64,000 nucleotides of DNA from Nonomuraea gerenzanensis (GTDB lineage Bacteria; Actinomycetota; Actinomycetes; Streptosporangiales; Streptosporangiaceae), in contig NZ_CP084058.1 in the NCBI RefSeq assembly GCF_020215645.1, positions 5,890,001 through 5,954,000 on the forward strand, read 5' to 3'. Under the pieces are notes generated by a model. The model was given only the letters and a program-made list of their open reading frames with translations. It made no database searches and was not told the DNA's origin. Position numbers and translations under genes: made by a program. Below, piece by piece: positions 53,616 through 61,726 of the stretch (positions are counted from its first letter, which is position 1; each line of letters opens with the position of its first letter).

Positions 53616-55172
53616 ATGACCGACGACGACGTACGCGTCACGCTCGAGGCCGTCCCCCGCACCGGGCTGAGCCAGCAGCGGCTGCGCCAGGCCGTGGCCC
53701 AGCACCCCGAGGCGCTGGCCGCCCTGGAGGTCGCCGACCCCGAACGGCTCACCGTCGCCTTCGCCCCCGGCCTGGGCCACGACCCGGGCGACAACGCGCC
53801 GTTCCAGGCCACCGTGTTCGACCCCGTCGGCAACCGCGCCGTCGAGCTGCGCGGCACCCTGGACCGTCCCGAACGCGCCGAGCTGCGGCCCAGCTCCTTC
53901 CGCCCGCCGCCCAGCCGCGAGGAGCTCGTCGCCGCCGCGGCGATCCTGCGCGCCGACCCCCGCTTCCCCCAGGGCGGCGACGTCGTCGTCTACCGGCCCA
54001 TGCCGCCGCTGGCCGACGCCGAGAACCCCGACGGCACCACGGTGCGCCGCCCCACCCTCGGCCTGTACACGCCGGGCGAGCCCACCGGGCTGCGGCACCG
54101 CATCGTGGCCGTCGACCTGGCCGCCCGCGCGGTGGACTGGACACCCGCCGGCATCAACGTGCGCATGCACCACGACTGCGAGGACAGCGTCCCCGTCGGC
54201 GTCGACGCGCTGGCCGACCGGGGCGGCCCCGACCAGGTACGGGTGCGCGTGCACCGCGGCGCCACCGAGCTGTGGAGCCTGCTGGTGGTGCGCCCGCGCG
54301 CCTCGGCGCCGCAGAGCCCCGGCGTGGGCGGCGGCGTCGAGCTGCGCCAGGTCCGCTACCGCGGCCGGCTCGTGCTGCGGCAGGCGCACGTGCCCATCCT
54401 CAACGTCGAGTACGAGGAGGGCACCACCTTCCGCGACGACGTCAACCTCGAGACCCGCTTCAGCGCCACCGGCACCGACCCCGTCGGCTGGGGATGGCGG
54501 CTGTGCACCCGCGCCCCCCGTACCATCCTGGAACGCCCCGCCACCGACGCCGGCGACTTCCAGGGCGTCGCCGTCCACCACGACGGCGAGCAGTTGCGCA
54601 TCGTCAGCGAGCTGGAGGCGGGCTGGTACCGCTACGCCAGCGACTGGCGGCTGGCCGACGACGGCGAGATCCGGCCGCGTTTCGGGTTCGCCGCCACCCG
54701 CAACCCGATGACGTGCCTGGTGCACCGCCACCACTGCTACTGGCGGCTCGACTTCGACGTCCAGGGCGCGAGCAACGACGTGGTCGAGCAGGTCGACGAC
54801 ACCGGCTCCCTCATCCCCGAGCCGGTCGCGATCATCCGCGAGACCTCGCGGCGGCGCCGCGCGCCCGCCCGCTACTGGCAGGTGCGCGACAAGTCCTCCG
54901 GCCGCGGCCTGCAGATCCACCCCGGCCCCTTCGACGGCACCGCCGACGCCTACGGCGTGTCCGACCTGTGGTTCCTGCGCCACCACCCGCGCGAGCTGGA
55001 CGACGGCAACCCCGGCCCGCGCGACCGCGCCGCGCTCAACCGCTTCCTCAACGGCGAGAACATCAACGGCACCAACGTCGTCGTCTGGTACGCCGGCCAC
55101 TACTTCCACGACCAGGCCCGCCCCCAGCCCCACCAGGGCGAGCTGATCGGCCCGCGGCTGATCCCGATCTGA
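53616..55172 (+). CDS. Unknown protein with a copper-amine-oxidase-like C-terminal half
   Basis: The 518-residue product contains ELRQVRYRGRLVLRQAHVPI, NVEYEEGTTFRDD, VHRHHCYWRLDFDVQG and VWYAGHYFHDQARPQPHQGE, reminiscent of the copper amine oxidase barrel (VLVYHHQHWFRVRLDFDV; HLHHD-like end). At the place of the topaquinone motif T-x-x-N-Y-D/E it reads LEAGWYRYASDWRL, so the cofactor tyrosine context is not normal. It may be an inactive relative. ATG 53616 follows AAGGAG. It begins 18 bases after the LpqC-like gene, likely in the same operon. Family call tentative. Confidence 0.55.
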   Translation: MTDDDVRVTLEAVPRTGLSQQRLRQAVAQHPEALAALEVADPERLTVAFAPGLGHDPGDNAPFQATVFDPVGNRAVELRGTLDRPERAELRPSSFRPPPSREELVAAAAILRADPRFPQGGDVVVYRPMPPLADAENPDGTTVRRPTLGLYTPGEPTGLRHRIVAVDLAARAVDWTPAGINVRMHHDCEDSVPVGVDALADRGGPDQVRVRVHRGATELWSLLVVRPRASAPQSPGVGGGVELRQVRYRGRLVLRQAHVPILNVEYEEGTTFRDDVNLETRFSATGTDPVGWGWRLCTRAPRTILERPATDAGDFQGVAVHHDGEQLRIVSELEAGWYRYASDWRLADDGEIRPRFGFAATRNPMTCLVHRHHCYWRLDFDVQGASNDVVEQVDDTGSLIPEPVAIIRETSRRRRAPARYWQVRDKSSGRGLQIHPGPFDGTADAYGVSDLWFLRHHPRELDDGNPGPRDRAALNRFLNGENINGTNVVVWYAGHYFHDQARPQPHQGELIGPRLIPI

Positions 55173-55190
55173 GCGCTACCCTTGTCGCCC

Positions 55191-56522
55191 ATGACGCAGG
55201 TGGGACATGAGGCGGCGCGCGCACTGCTGCGCAGGCTCGCCGTCGAGCAGGCCGAGTGCAGGATCCCGTCGGTGACGGCCGCGATCGTCCGCGACGGGCG
55301 GCTGGCGTGGTTCGCCGGGCGCGGCAGCGTGGACGGCGCCGCGCCGACCGCCGCCACGCAGTACCGGATCGGCTCCATCACCAAGAGCATGGTCGCGGTC
55401 GTGGTGATGCGGCTGCGCGACGAGGGCGTGCTCGCCCTGACCGACCCGCTCGAACGGCACCTGCCGGGCACCCGGCTGGGCCACCTGAGCATCGCGCAGC
55501 TGCTGTCGCACACCGCCGGCGTGACCGCCGAGCCGCCCACCGCCTGGTGGGAGCGCACCCCCGGCGTTCCCGTGCACGACCTGCTGGAGCGGCTCGGGCC
55601 CGGCGACCTCAAGCACCGGCCGGGGCGGCGCTTCCACTACTCCAACGTCGGTTTCGCCGTGCTCGGCGAGCTGGTGGCCCGGCTGCGCGGCACCACCTGG
55701 CTCAAGGCGCTGCGCGCCGAGGTGCTCGACCCGCTCGGCATGCACGCCACCACCCCGCGCCCGCGCGCCCCGCACGCCACCGGCTACGCCGTCCACCCGT
55801 GGGCCGACGTCGTGCAGGCCGAGCCCGAGCACGACGCCGACGCCATGGCCCCGGCCGGGCAGCTGTGGTCCACGGCGCACGATCTGGCCCGCTGGGCGGC
55901 GTTCCTGGGCGGCGAGACCTGCGGCGTGCTGTGCCCCGACACGCTGGCCGAGATGCGCGAGCCGATCGGCGTCGAGGACGGCGACGCCTGGACCGGCGCG
56001 TTCGGGCTGGGCCTGCAGCTGGCCCGCCACGGCGGGCGCCGCCTGGCCGGCCACTCCGGCTCCATGCCCGGTTTCCTGGCCACCGTGTGGGCCGACCCCG
56101 CCGAGGGCGTCGGGACGCTGTTCCTGGCCAACACCACCAGCGGCATGAGCGGCACCCTGCTGACCGACCTGCTCGACATCCTCGACCGGCACGAGCCGCG
56201 CCTGCCCGACGAGTGGCGGCCCGTCCCCGCCGACCCCGAGCTGCTCGCGCTGACCGGGCTGTGGCACTGGGGGCCGAAGGCGTACACACTGCGGCTGCTG
56301 CCCGAGCGGGGGCTGTCGCTGGAGCCGGTCGGCGGGGCAGGGCGGGCCTCGCGGTTCGTGCCGCAGGACGACGGGACATGGCTGGGGCTCGACGGCTACT
56401 ACGCCGGGGAGACGCTGCGCGTGGCAGCCGACCACCTCGACCTCAACACGTTCATCTTCACCCGGACGCCGTACGACCCGGGCGCGCCGGTGCCGGGCGG
56501 GGCGGGCGACTGGCACGCCTGA
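55191..56522 (+). CDS. Serine hydrolase of the beta-lactamase family
   Basis: The 443-residue product has the class C-type motifs: SxxK in IGSITKSMVAVVVM, YxN in FHYSNVGFAVLGEL, and HSG in LAGHSGSMPGFLAT. A C-terminal lipocalin-like part follows. Such enzymes include esterases, D-aminopeptidases and penicillin-binding relatives. No signal peptide is present. TACCCT at 55177-55182 lies eight bases before the ATG, suggesting a leaderless transcript of its own. Confidence 0.88.
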   Translation: MTQVGHEAARALLRRLAVEQAECRIPSVTAAIVRDGRLAWFAGRGSVDGAAPTAATQYRIGSITKSMVAVVVMRLRDEGVLALTDPLERHLPGTRLGHLSIAQLLSHTAGVTAEPPTAWWERTPGVPVHDLLERLGPGDLKHRPGRRFHYSNVGFAVLGELVARLRGTTWLKALRAEVLDPLGMHATTPRPRAPHATGYAVHPWADVVQAEPEHDADAMAPAGQLWSTAHDLARWAAFLGGETCGVLCPDTLAEMREPIGVEDGDAWTGAFGLGLQLARHGGRRLAGHSGSMPGFLATVWADPAEGVGTLFLANTTSGMSGTLLTDLLDILDRHEPRLPDEWRPVPADPELLALTGLWHWGPKAYTLRLLPERGLSLEPVGGAGRASRFVPQDDGTWLGLDGYYAGETLRVAADHLDLNTFIFTRTPYDPGAPVPGGAGDWHA

Positions 56523-56564
56523 TGCGGCCGCGCCCGGACGCTGGGTGACCGCTGGGTGGCCGGC

Positions 56565-57491
56565 TCATGGACCGGGGGGCGCGGGCCGGTGCCGGTAGCT
56601 GCCGGGTGGTGAGCCGTACTGGCGTTTGAAGGCGTGGGTGAAGGTGTACTGCGAGCTGTAGCCGACCTGCCGGGCGATCGTGTCGACGGGCGCGTCGCAG
56701 GTGCGCAGGAGCCGGGCGGCGGTGGTCATCCGCCACCAGGTCAGGTAGGTGAGCGGTGGCCGGCCGACCAGCTGGGTGAAGCGCCGGGCGAAGGCGGCGC
56801 GCGACAGGCGCGCCCGCGCGCCCAGCTCCCCGACGGTCCACGGCCGGGCGGGGTCCTCGTGGATGGCGCGCAGGGCGGCGGCCACGGCGGGGTCGTGCAG
56901 GGCGGCGGCCCAGCCGGTGACGGCGTGCCCGGACAGGTGCTCCTGCTCGAACCAGGCGCGCAGGATGTAGAGCAGGAGCAGATCCAGCAGGGTGAGCAGG
57001 ACGGTGTCGGAGCCGGGACGGTCGCCGCCGTCCAGCTCCGCGCCGAGGAGCTCGACCGCGGCGCGCAGCTCCCTGTGCCGCCCCACCCGCGTCGGCAGAT
57101 GGATGATCTCGGGCAGATCGTTCAGGAGCGGGTGCGGGCCTGATCCGTCCAGGAGGTAGGCGCCGCAGAGCATGACCACCGACGGCGGCCGGCCGTCGCC
57201 GGGGCCGTCATGGACTGCGGTGAGCGGTGCGGGCGGCCCGCTCACCGGGGTGGAGGGGGTGTCGGCCAGGCTGTGCGCCGATCCGCGCGGCAGGAACGCC
57301 ACGTCGCCGGGGCCGAGCGCGATCGGCTGACCCTGCGGGGGGAGCAGCCAGCACGTCCCCTGCAGGACGATGTGGAACCCGGCGGCAGGCACCGCCGCGA
57401 ACCGCTCGGCGAAGGGGGCGGGCTTGGTCACCCGGCCCGAGTGGGGCCGGCCGGTACGCGCCGCGCTCACCACGTCAGACAGCACATCCAC
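56565..57491 (-). CDS. AraC-family regulator with cupin_6 domain
   Basis: The 308-residue product has a cupin_6 sensor half (HIVLQGTCWLLPPQGQPIAL, LGPGDVAFLPRGSAHSLAD) and the C-terminal HTH pair (VGELGARARLSRAAFARRFT, YLTWWRMTTAARLLRTCDAP, QVGYSSQYTFTHAFKRQYG). It is divergent from the reductase-like gene at 57633, a common pairing, and likely activates it. ATG 57491 is the only reasonable start. Confidence 0.9.
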   Translation of the reverse strand: MDVLSDVVSAARTGRPHSGRVTKPAPFAERFAAVPAAGFHIVLQGTCWLLPPQGQPIALGPGDVAFLPRGSAHSLADTPSTPVSGPPAPLTAVHDGPGDGRPPSVVMLCGAYLLDGSGPHPLLNDLPEIIHLPTRVGRHRELRAAVELLGAELDGGDRPGSDTVLLTLLDLLLLYILRAWFEQEHLSGHAVTGWAAALHDPAVAAALRAIHEDPARPWTVGELGARARLSRAAFARRFTQLVGRPPLTYLTWWRMTTAARLLRTCDAPVDTIARQVGYSSQYTFTHAFKRQYGSPPGSYRHRPAPPGP

Positions 57492-57632
57492 GCAGCGAGT
57501 GTAACCCGCACCGGCTTCGGCGAAGACGATGGCGCAAACGCGGGAGCGGTTCGCGCATTCAAGCGTCTCATCCCCGCGTCTTACTGTGCTGAGGGCCGGG
57601 CGAACGCCCGGCCTCTGTCACGAGGAGACGAC

Positions 57633-58682
57633 ATGAAGATCGCCGTTTACGGCGCGAGTGGATACCAGGGCAGGCTCGTGCTCACCGAGCTGGCGCGACG
57701 CGGCATCGAGACGGTCCTGGCCGGCCGCGATCCCGTGCGCCTGAAGGAGGCCGCCGCCGTGGCCGGCCTGCCCGGCGCCGAACGGCGGGTGGCCGGCACC
57801 GGCGACCATGAGGCGCTGGTGGGCGCCTTGCGCGGCTGCGACGGCGTCATCAACTGCGCCGGGCCGTTCACCTCCTCGGGTGCGGCCGTGGTCCGCGCCG
57901 CGATCGCCGCCGGCTGTCACTACGTCGACACCTCGGGCGAGCAGCTCTACATCAAGGAGGTCTTCGACACCTTCGCCACGCGGGCGCGCGACGCCGGGGT
58001 CACCGTCGTGCCCGCCGCCAACGACGGCTGCGTCCCGGTGGACCTCATGGCCCACGTCCTGGCCGATCGCCTGGGACCGGTCGAGGAGATCGTCAGCACC
58101 CATGTGATCGTCGGGGGCGGCGGCATGTCGCGCGGCTCGCTGCGCTCGCTGCTGGAGACGATCGACGCCGTCAAGGCGGGCGGGCTGACCTACGACGGCG
58201 GCTGGCGGCCCGGCGTGCCCGCCCGCCACGCCGCGATCCTGCTGCCCGGGCAGCAGGAGCCGACCCCGGTGATGGCCTTTCCCGTGCCTGAGGTGGTGAC
58301 CATTCCGCGTCACGTGCGCGTCCGTCGGGTCGAGGGCGTGACCGAGGCGGCGCTGGGTGACCGGCTGAACATGCCGCTGACGCCGCAGCTCATCGACAGC
58401 CTGCCGGAGGGACCCGACGAGGACAGCCGCCGCGGCCAGCGCTTCACCTACGTGCTCGACGCCACCGCCGCCGGCGGGCGCCGTGCCCGCGGCGTCGTCC
58501 AGGGGCCCGACACCTACGGCACGACCGCGGTGATCGCCGTGGAGGGCGCCCGCCGGCTCATCGCCGATCCCGCCGCGCCGGGGGTGCTCGCACCCGCCCA
58601 GGCCTACGACCCGGCCGGCTTCCTGGACTTCCTCGCCCCTCACGGGATCCGGTGGAGCGTCGAGGACGCGCCGGCGGCCTGA
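57633..58682 (+). CDS. Saccharopine-dehydrogenase-like NAD(P)-binding protein
   Basis: The 349-residue product begins MKIAVYGASGYQGRLVLTEL, a Rossmann GxSGxxG, followed by LAGRDPVRLKEAAAVAG and INCAGPFTSSGAAVVRAAIA, the order of saccharopine-dehydrogenase/trans-acting enoyl reductase proteins. It probably reduces or oxidises a small metabolite with NAD(P). ATG 57633 has GAGGAG five bases upstream. The 141-base gap to the divergent AraC gene contains ACGCGGG and CCCGCGT inverted words and TACTGT (57582-57587) as a possible -10. Confidence 0.85.
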   Translation: MKIAVYGASGYQGRLVLTELARRGIETVLAGRDPVRLKEAAAVAGLPGAERRVAGTGDHEALVGALRGCDGVINCAGPFTSSGAAVVRAAIAAGCHYVDTSGEQLYIKEVFDTFATRARDAGVTVVPAANDGCVPVDLMAHVLADRLGPVEEIVSTHVIVGGGGMSRGSLRSLLETIDAVKAGGLTYDGGWRPGVPARHAAILLPGQQEPTPVMAFPVPEVVTIPRHVRVRRVEGVTEAALGDRLNMPLTPQLIDSLPEGPDEDSRRGQRFTYVLDATAAGGRRARGVVQGPDTYGTTAVIAVEGARRLIADPAAPGVLAPAQAYDPAGFLDFLAPHGIRWSVEDAPAA

Positions 58683-58758
58683 GGACGGGCCTTGTCCGGC
58701 GAGCCGCCGCAGGCCAGGCGGGGACACGTTCGGCGAGCCGCTGCGGGACGTACGCCGC

Positions 58759-59631
58759 TCAGCCGGTCAGCGCGGCGGCCAGGTCGGCGGCGGCGCCCGG
58801 CGGCAGGGCGGCGTGCAGCAGCTCCACCCGGTGCACCAGCCGGGGCGCGCCCACCGGCACCGCGAGCACCCCGCAGCCGGCGGGCACGGCCGAGGCGGGC
58901 AGCAGGGTCAGGCCGTGACCGGCGGCGGCCAGGGCGAGCACGGTGTGCACGTCGTCGCCCTCGTACTCCAGCCCGGCCGGGAACCCGTCGCCCACCAGGT
59001 CCCGCAGCCGGGCCGGCGGGCACAGCGGGGTCCGCAGCCAGCGGGCGTCGATGAGGTCGGCCAGCCGCAGCGCCGCCCGCCCGGCCAGGGGATGCCCCGG
59101 CGGCAGCACCACGACCAGGTCCTCCTCGCTCACCCCCGTCGTCGTCATCGGGCCGGACTCCGGCAGGCGCAGCGGGTCGCTCGGGGCCGCGATGCCGTCG
59201 GCCAGCCCCAGATCGGCCCGGCCCTCGGCGACCAGGGCCGCGAGCTGCTCGGTGCGGCACGTGCGCAGCCGTACCTCCAGGCGGGGCTGCCGGGCGCGGG
59301 CCTCGGCCAGGCGGGCGGCCACCACCGGGTTGACGGCCAGCGGGGTGGCGGCCAGGCGCAGCAGGTGGCGGGGCTCGGCGGCGGTGCGCAGCACGTCGGC
59401 GCGGGCCGCCCGCAGGCGCAGCAGCAGCGGCTCGGCGTGCTCCAGCAGCCGCCGCCCGGCCGGGGTCGGCTCGACCGGGCGGCGGCGCAGCAGAGGCAGC
59501 CCCAGGTCGGCCTCCAGGGCGGCGATCTGCTGGGAGATCGCCGACTGGGTGTAGCCGAGCTCGCCGGCGGCGGCGGAGAACGAGCCGTGCCGCGCGACGG
59601 TCACGAACGTGGTCAGCAGGTGCGGGTCCAT
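58759..59631 (-). CDS. LysR-family regulator
   Basis: The 290-residue product has the LysR N-terminal HTH (LLTTFVTVARHGSFSAAAGE, LGYTQSAISQQIAALEADLG) and a periplasmic-binding-fold sensor half (RADLGLADGI, GHPLAGRAALRLADL, GHGLTLLPASAV). It is divergent from the amidotransferase-like gene, 70 bases away, which is probably its target. The gap contains ATCGTGAG and ATCATCGTT words that could be LysR contacts. Confidence 0.92.
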   Translation of the reverse strand: MDPHLLTTFVTVARHGSFSAAAGELGYTQSAISQQIAALEADLGLPLLRRRPVEPTPAGRRLLEHAEPLLLRLRAARADVLRTAAEPRHLLRLAATPLAVNPVVAARLAEARARQPRLEVRLRTCRTEQLAALVAEGRADLGLADGIAAPSDPLRLPESGPMTTTGVSEEDLVVVLPPGHPLAGRAALRLADLIDARWLRTPLCPPARLRDLVGDGFPAGLEYEGDDVHTVLALAAAGHGLTLLPASAVPAGCGVLAVPVGAPRLVHRVELLHAALPPGAAADLAAALTG

Positions 59632-59701
59632 CAGCGTCGCTTATCGTGAGTGCAGGAATCATCGTTGGCGCTTAACAGGGGGCGCCGGTCACGATGGTGC
59701 C

Positions 59702-60406
59702 ATGAGAATCGCCCTTGTGGGGGACCGCTCCCCCGGTGTTCGTTCCCACGCCCGGATCCCGCTGCTGGTGGAGGCGCTGCGCGAGCGTGACGGGATCGCG
59801 CTCGACCCGTACTGGATGCCCACCGACGACGTGCGGGGGGTGGCGGGGTTCGACGGGATCTGGCTGGTGCCGGGCAGCCCGTACCGTGACGAGGCGGGCG
59901 CGGTGGAGGCCGTGCGGGTGGCGCGGGAGCAGGGCATCCCGTTCCTGGGGACGTGCGCGGGGTTCCAGCACATGCTGCTGGAGTACGCGCGGCACGTGTG
60001 CGGGCTGCGCGTCGCGCACGCCGAGAACGAGCCCGGCGCGGCGGACTTCCTGCTGACGCCGCTGGCGTGCTCGCTGGCCGGGCACGAGGGCCGGGTGCGG
60101 CTGGTGCCGGGCACGCGGATCGAGCAGATCGTGGGGGCGACCTCGACGACGGAGTCCTACATCTGCTCCTACGGGCTCAACGAGGCGCACAAGGAGACGC
60201 TGGCCGGGCACGGGCTGGTGTTCTCCGGGCACGCCGAGGACGGGACGGCTCGGGTGGCCGAGCTGCCGGGGCATCCGTTCTTCCTGGCCACCCTGTTCCA
60301 GCCGGAGCTGGCGGGGGACGGGCGGCGGCCGCATCCGGTGGTCGCGGCCTTCGCCGCCGCCGTCGCCCGCCACCACGCGGGGCGCGGTCTGGCGTCCGCC
60401 CGCTGA
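59702..60406 (+). CDS. CTP-synthase C-terminal-like amidotransferase-fold protein
   Basis: The 234-residue product has the class I amidotransferase elbow FLGTCAGFQHMLLEYARH with Cys85, preceded by DGIWLVPGSPYRDEAGAVEA, and a C-terminal LFQPEL in place of the usual His-x-Glu. This matches the group annotated as CTP synthase C-terminal region-related proteins. The partner synthase domain is absent, so the substrate is unknown. ATG 59702 is used without a clear ribosome site. Confidence 0.85.
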   Translation: MRIALVGDRSPGVRSHARIPLLVEALRERDGIALDPYWMPTDDVRGVAGFDGIWLVPGSPYRDEAGAVEAVRVAREQGIPFLGTCAGFQHMLLEYARHVCGLRVAHAENEPGAADFLLTPLACSLAGHEGRVRLVPGTRIEQIVGATSTTESYICSYGLNEAHKETLAGHGLVFSGHAEDGTARVAELPGHPFFLATLFQPELAGDGRRPHPVVAAFAAAVARHHAGRGLASAR

Positions 60407-60708
60407 CCGGGCGCCCTCGCCCTGACTCCGCGCCCGGACGCGACCTGGCGTCCGGCCGCACCCTTGCCGCCGCGCCGCGTCTGCGCCCCCGCGCCCTCCG
60501 CGTGGTGCGCCCCCGCGCCCCGGCGTGCTCGCGTCCAGGCGTGCTGGCGCCCGGCGTGCTGGCGTGCTCGCGTTGAGCGACGCCCTCACGCCTGCGCGCC
60601 CTTGCCCGCGCGCCCTTGCCCGCGTGCCCGCCGTCGGCCGCGCGCAGCGGGACGGGCCAGACTTGCCGGGAACGTCCGCGAACGCGTGACCAAGATCGCT
60701 AGGCTGCG
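60407..60708. other. Intergenic, short GC-rich repeats
   Basis: Imperfect repeats of GGCGTGCTGGCG or GGCGTGCTCGCG (60522-60576) and GCCCTTGCCCGCG (60600-60630). No gene is supported. TAGGCT at 60700-60705 is a likely -10 box for the next transcript. Confidence 0.55.
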
Positions 60709-60711
60709 ATG

Positions 60712-60792
60712 ATGGAACGCCTCACCAGCCCACCAGGCGCCCCCGAAACCCTGCGGCCCACCTGGGCCCCGGCCGCGAGGGCCCTGCCATGA
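60712..60792 (+). CDS. Candidate 26-codon leader peptide overlapping the next gene
   Basis: ATG 60712 (or 60709) begins MERLTSPPGAPETLRPTWAP and ends in TGA at 60790-60792, overlapping the ATG of the ADP-ribosylglycohydrolase gene (ATGA). TAGGCT ends four to seven bases before it, so the message would start at or beside this ATG and be leaderless. The main gene has no ribosome site of its own, and translation may depend on this leader by termination-reinitiation. Confidence 0.5.
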   Translation: MERLTSPPGAPETLRPTWAPAARALP

Positions 60793-61700
60793 GCGCCGAC
60801 GGGCGCGCTCCCGCACTGATGCGCGCCTGCCTGGAGGGGCTGTCGGTCGGGGACGCGTTCGGCGACCAGTTCTTCCTGCACACCAACCGCCACCTCACCG
60901 CCCGCGACCTGCCCCCGCCACCGTGGGAGTGGAGCGACGACACCGAGATGGCCTGCTCGGTCGTCACCTGCCTGCGCCGTCACGGACACGTCGACCAGGA
61001 CGCCCTGGCCACCTCCTTCGCCACCCGCATGGACGCCGGCCGCCGCTACGGCGCCGGCGCCGGGGCGCTCCTCGAACGCATCCGCGGCGGGCACCCATGG
61101 CGGGCTGCCGTGGCCGGGTCCTTCGGCGGCGGCGGCTCCTACGGCAACGGCGCCGCCATGCGCGTCGCGCCCCTGGGCGCCTACTTCGCCGGCGACCCCG
61201 CACGCGCCGCCGCCGAGGCCGCCCGGCAGGCCGAGATCACCCACACCCACCCCGAAGGCATCGCGGGCGCGATCGCCGTCGCCGTCGCGGCCAGCCTCGC
61301 CGCAGCGGGCACCACAGCCGGCACCACAACAGGCACCACAACAGGCACCGCCGAGGACATCATCGAGGCGGTGCTCGACCACACCCCGGGCACCTACGTC
61401 CGCCCGGGGCTCGGCCGCGTCCGCCGCCTCAAGAAGGCGACACCCGAGCAGGCGGCGCAGGTGCTGGGCAACGGGTCGCGGGTCACCGCCCAGGACACCG
61501 TGCCGTTCGCGCTCTGGGCGGCGACCCGCCACCTGGAGGACTATCCGGCCGGGGTGCGGGCCTGCGTCGTGGCCGGCGGCGACATGGACACCACCGCCGC
61601 GATCGCCGGCGGCGTCATCGCCGCCGGCACCGGGACCGACGGCATCCCCGCCGAATGGCTCGCCGCCCGCGAGCCGCTTCCCGGATGGCTGGAAGCGTGA
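60789..61700 (+). CDS. ADP-ribosylglycohydrolase (DraG/ARH family)
   Basis: The 303-residue product has GLSVGDAFGDQFFL, WEWSDDTEMACSVV, YGNGAAMRVAPLGAYF and AGGDMDTTAAIAGGVIAAGT, the metal-binding and catalytic segments of ARH enzymes that remove ADP-ribose from proteins or nucleic acids. All acidic metal ligands seem present. A Gly-Thr-Thr repeat (residues about 174-188) comes from a GGCACCACA tract. The start overlaps the leader peptide stop. Confidence 0.9.
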   Translation: MSADGRAPALMRACLEGLSVGDAFGDQFFLHTNRHLTARDLPPPPWEWSDDTEMACSVVTCLRRHGHVDQDALATSFATRMDAGRRYGAGAGALLERIRGGHPWRAAVAGSFGGGGSYGNGAAMRVAPLGAYFAGDPARAAAEAARQAEITHTHPEGIAGAIAVAVAASLAAAGTTAGTTTGTTTGTAEDIIEAVLDHTPGTYVRPGLGRVRRLKKATPEQAAQVLGNGSRVTAQDTVPFALWAATRHLEDYPAGVRACVVAGGDMDTTAAIAGGVIAAGTGTDGIPAEWLAAREPLPGWLEA

Positions 61701-61726
61701 GCCCGCCGGGGGTGACGTCGCGCGGA

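Noticed and set aside
52029..55133. Open frame of 1034 codons on the minus strand at 52-55 kb
   Set aside because: Antisense to three supported genes and a perfect terminator; Gly/Ala/Val-rich with no fold signals.
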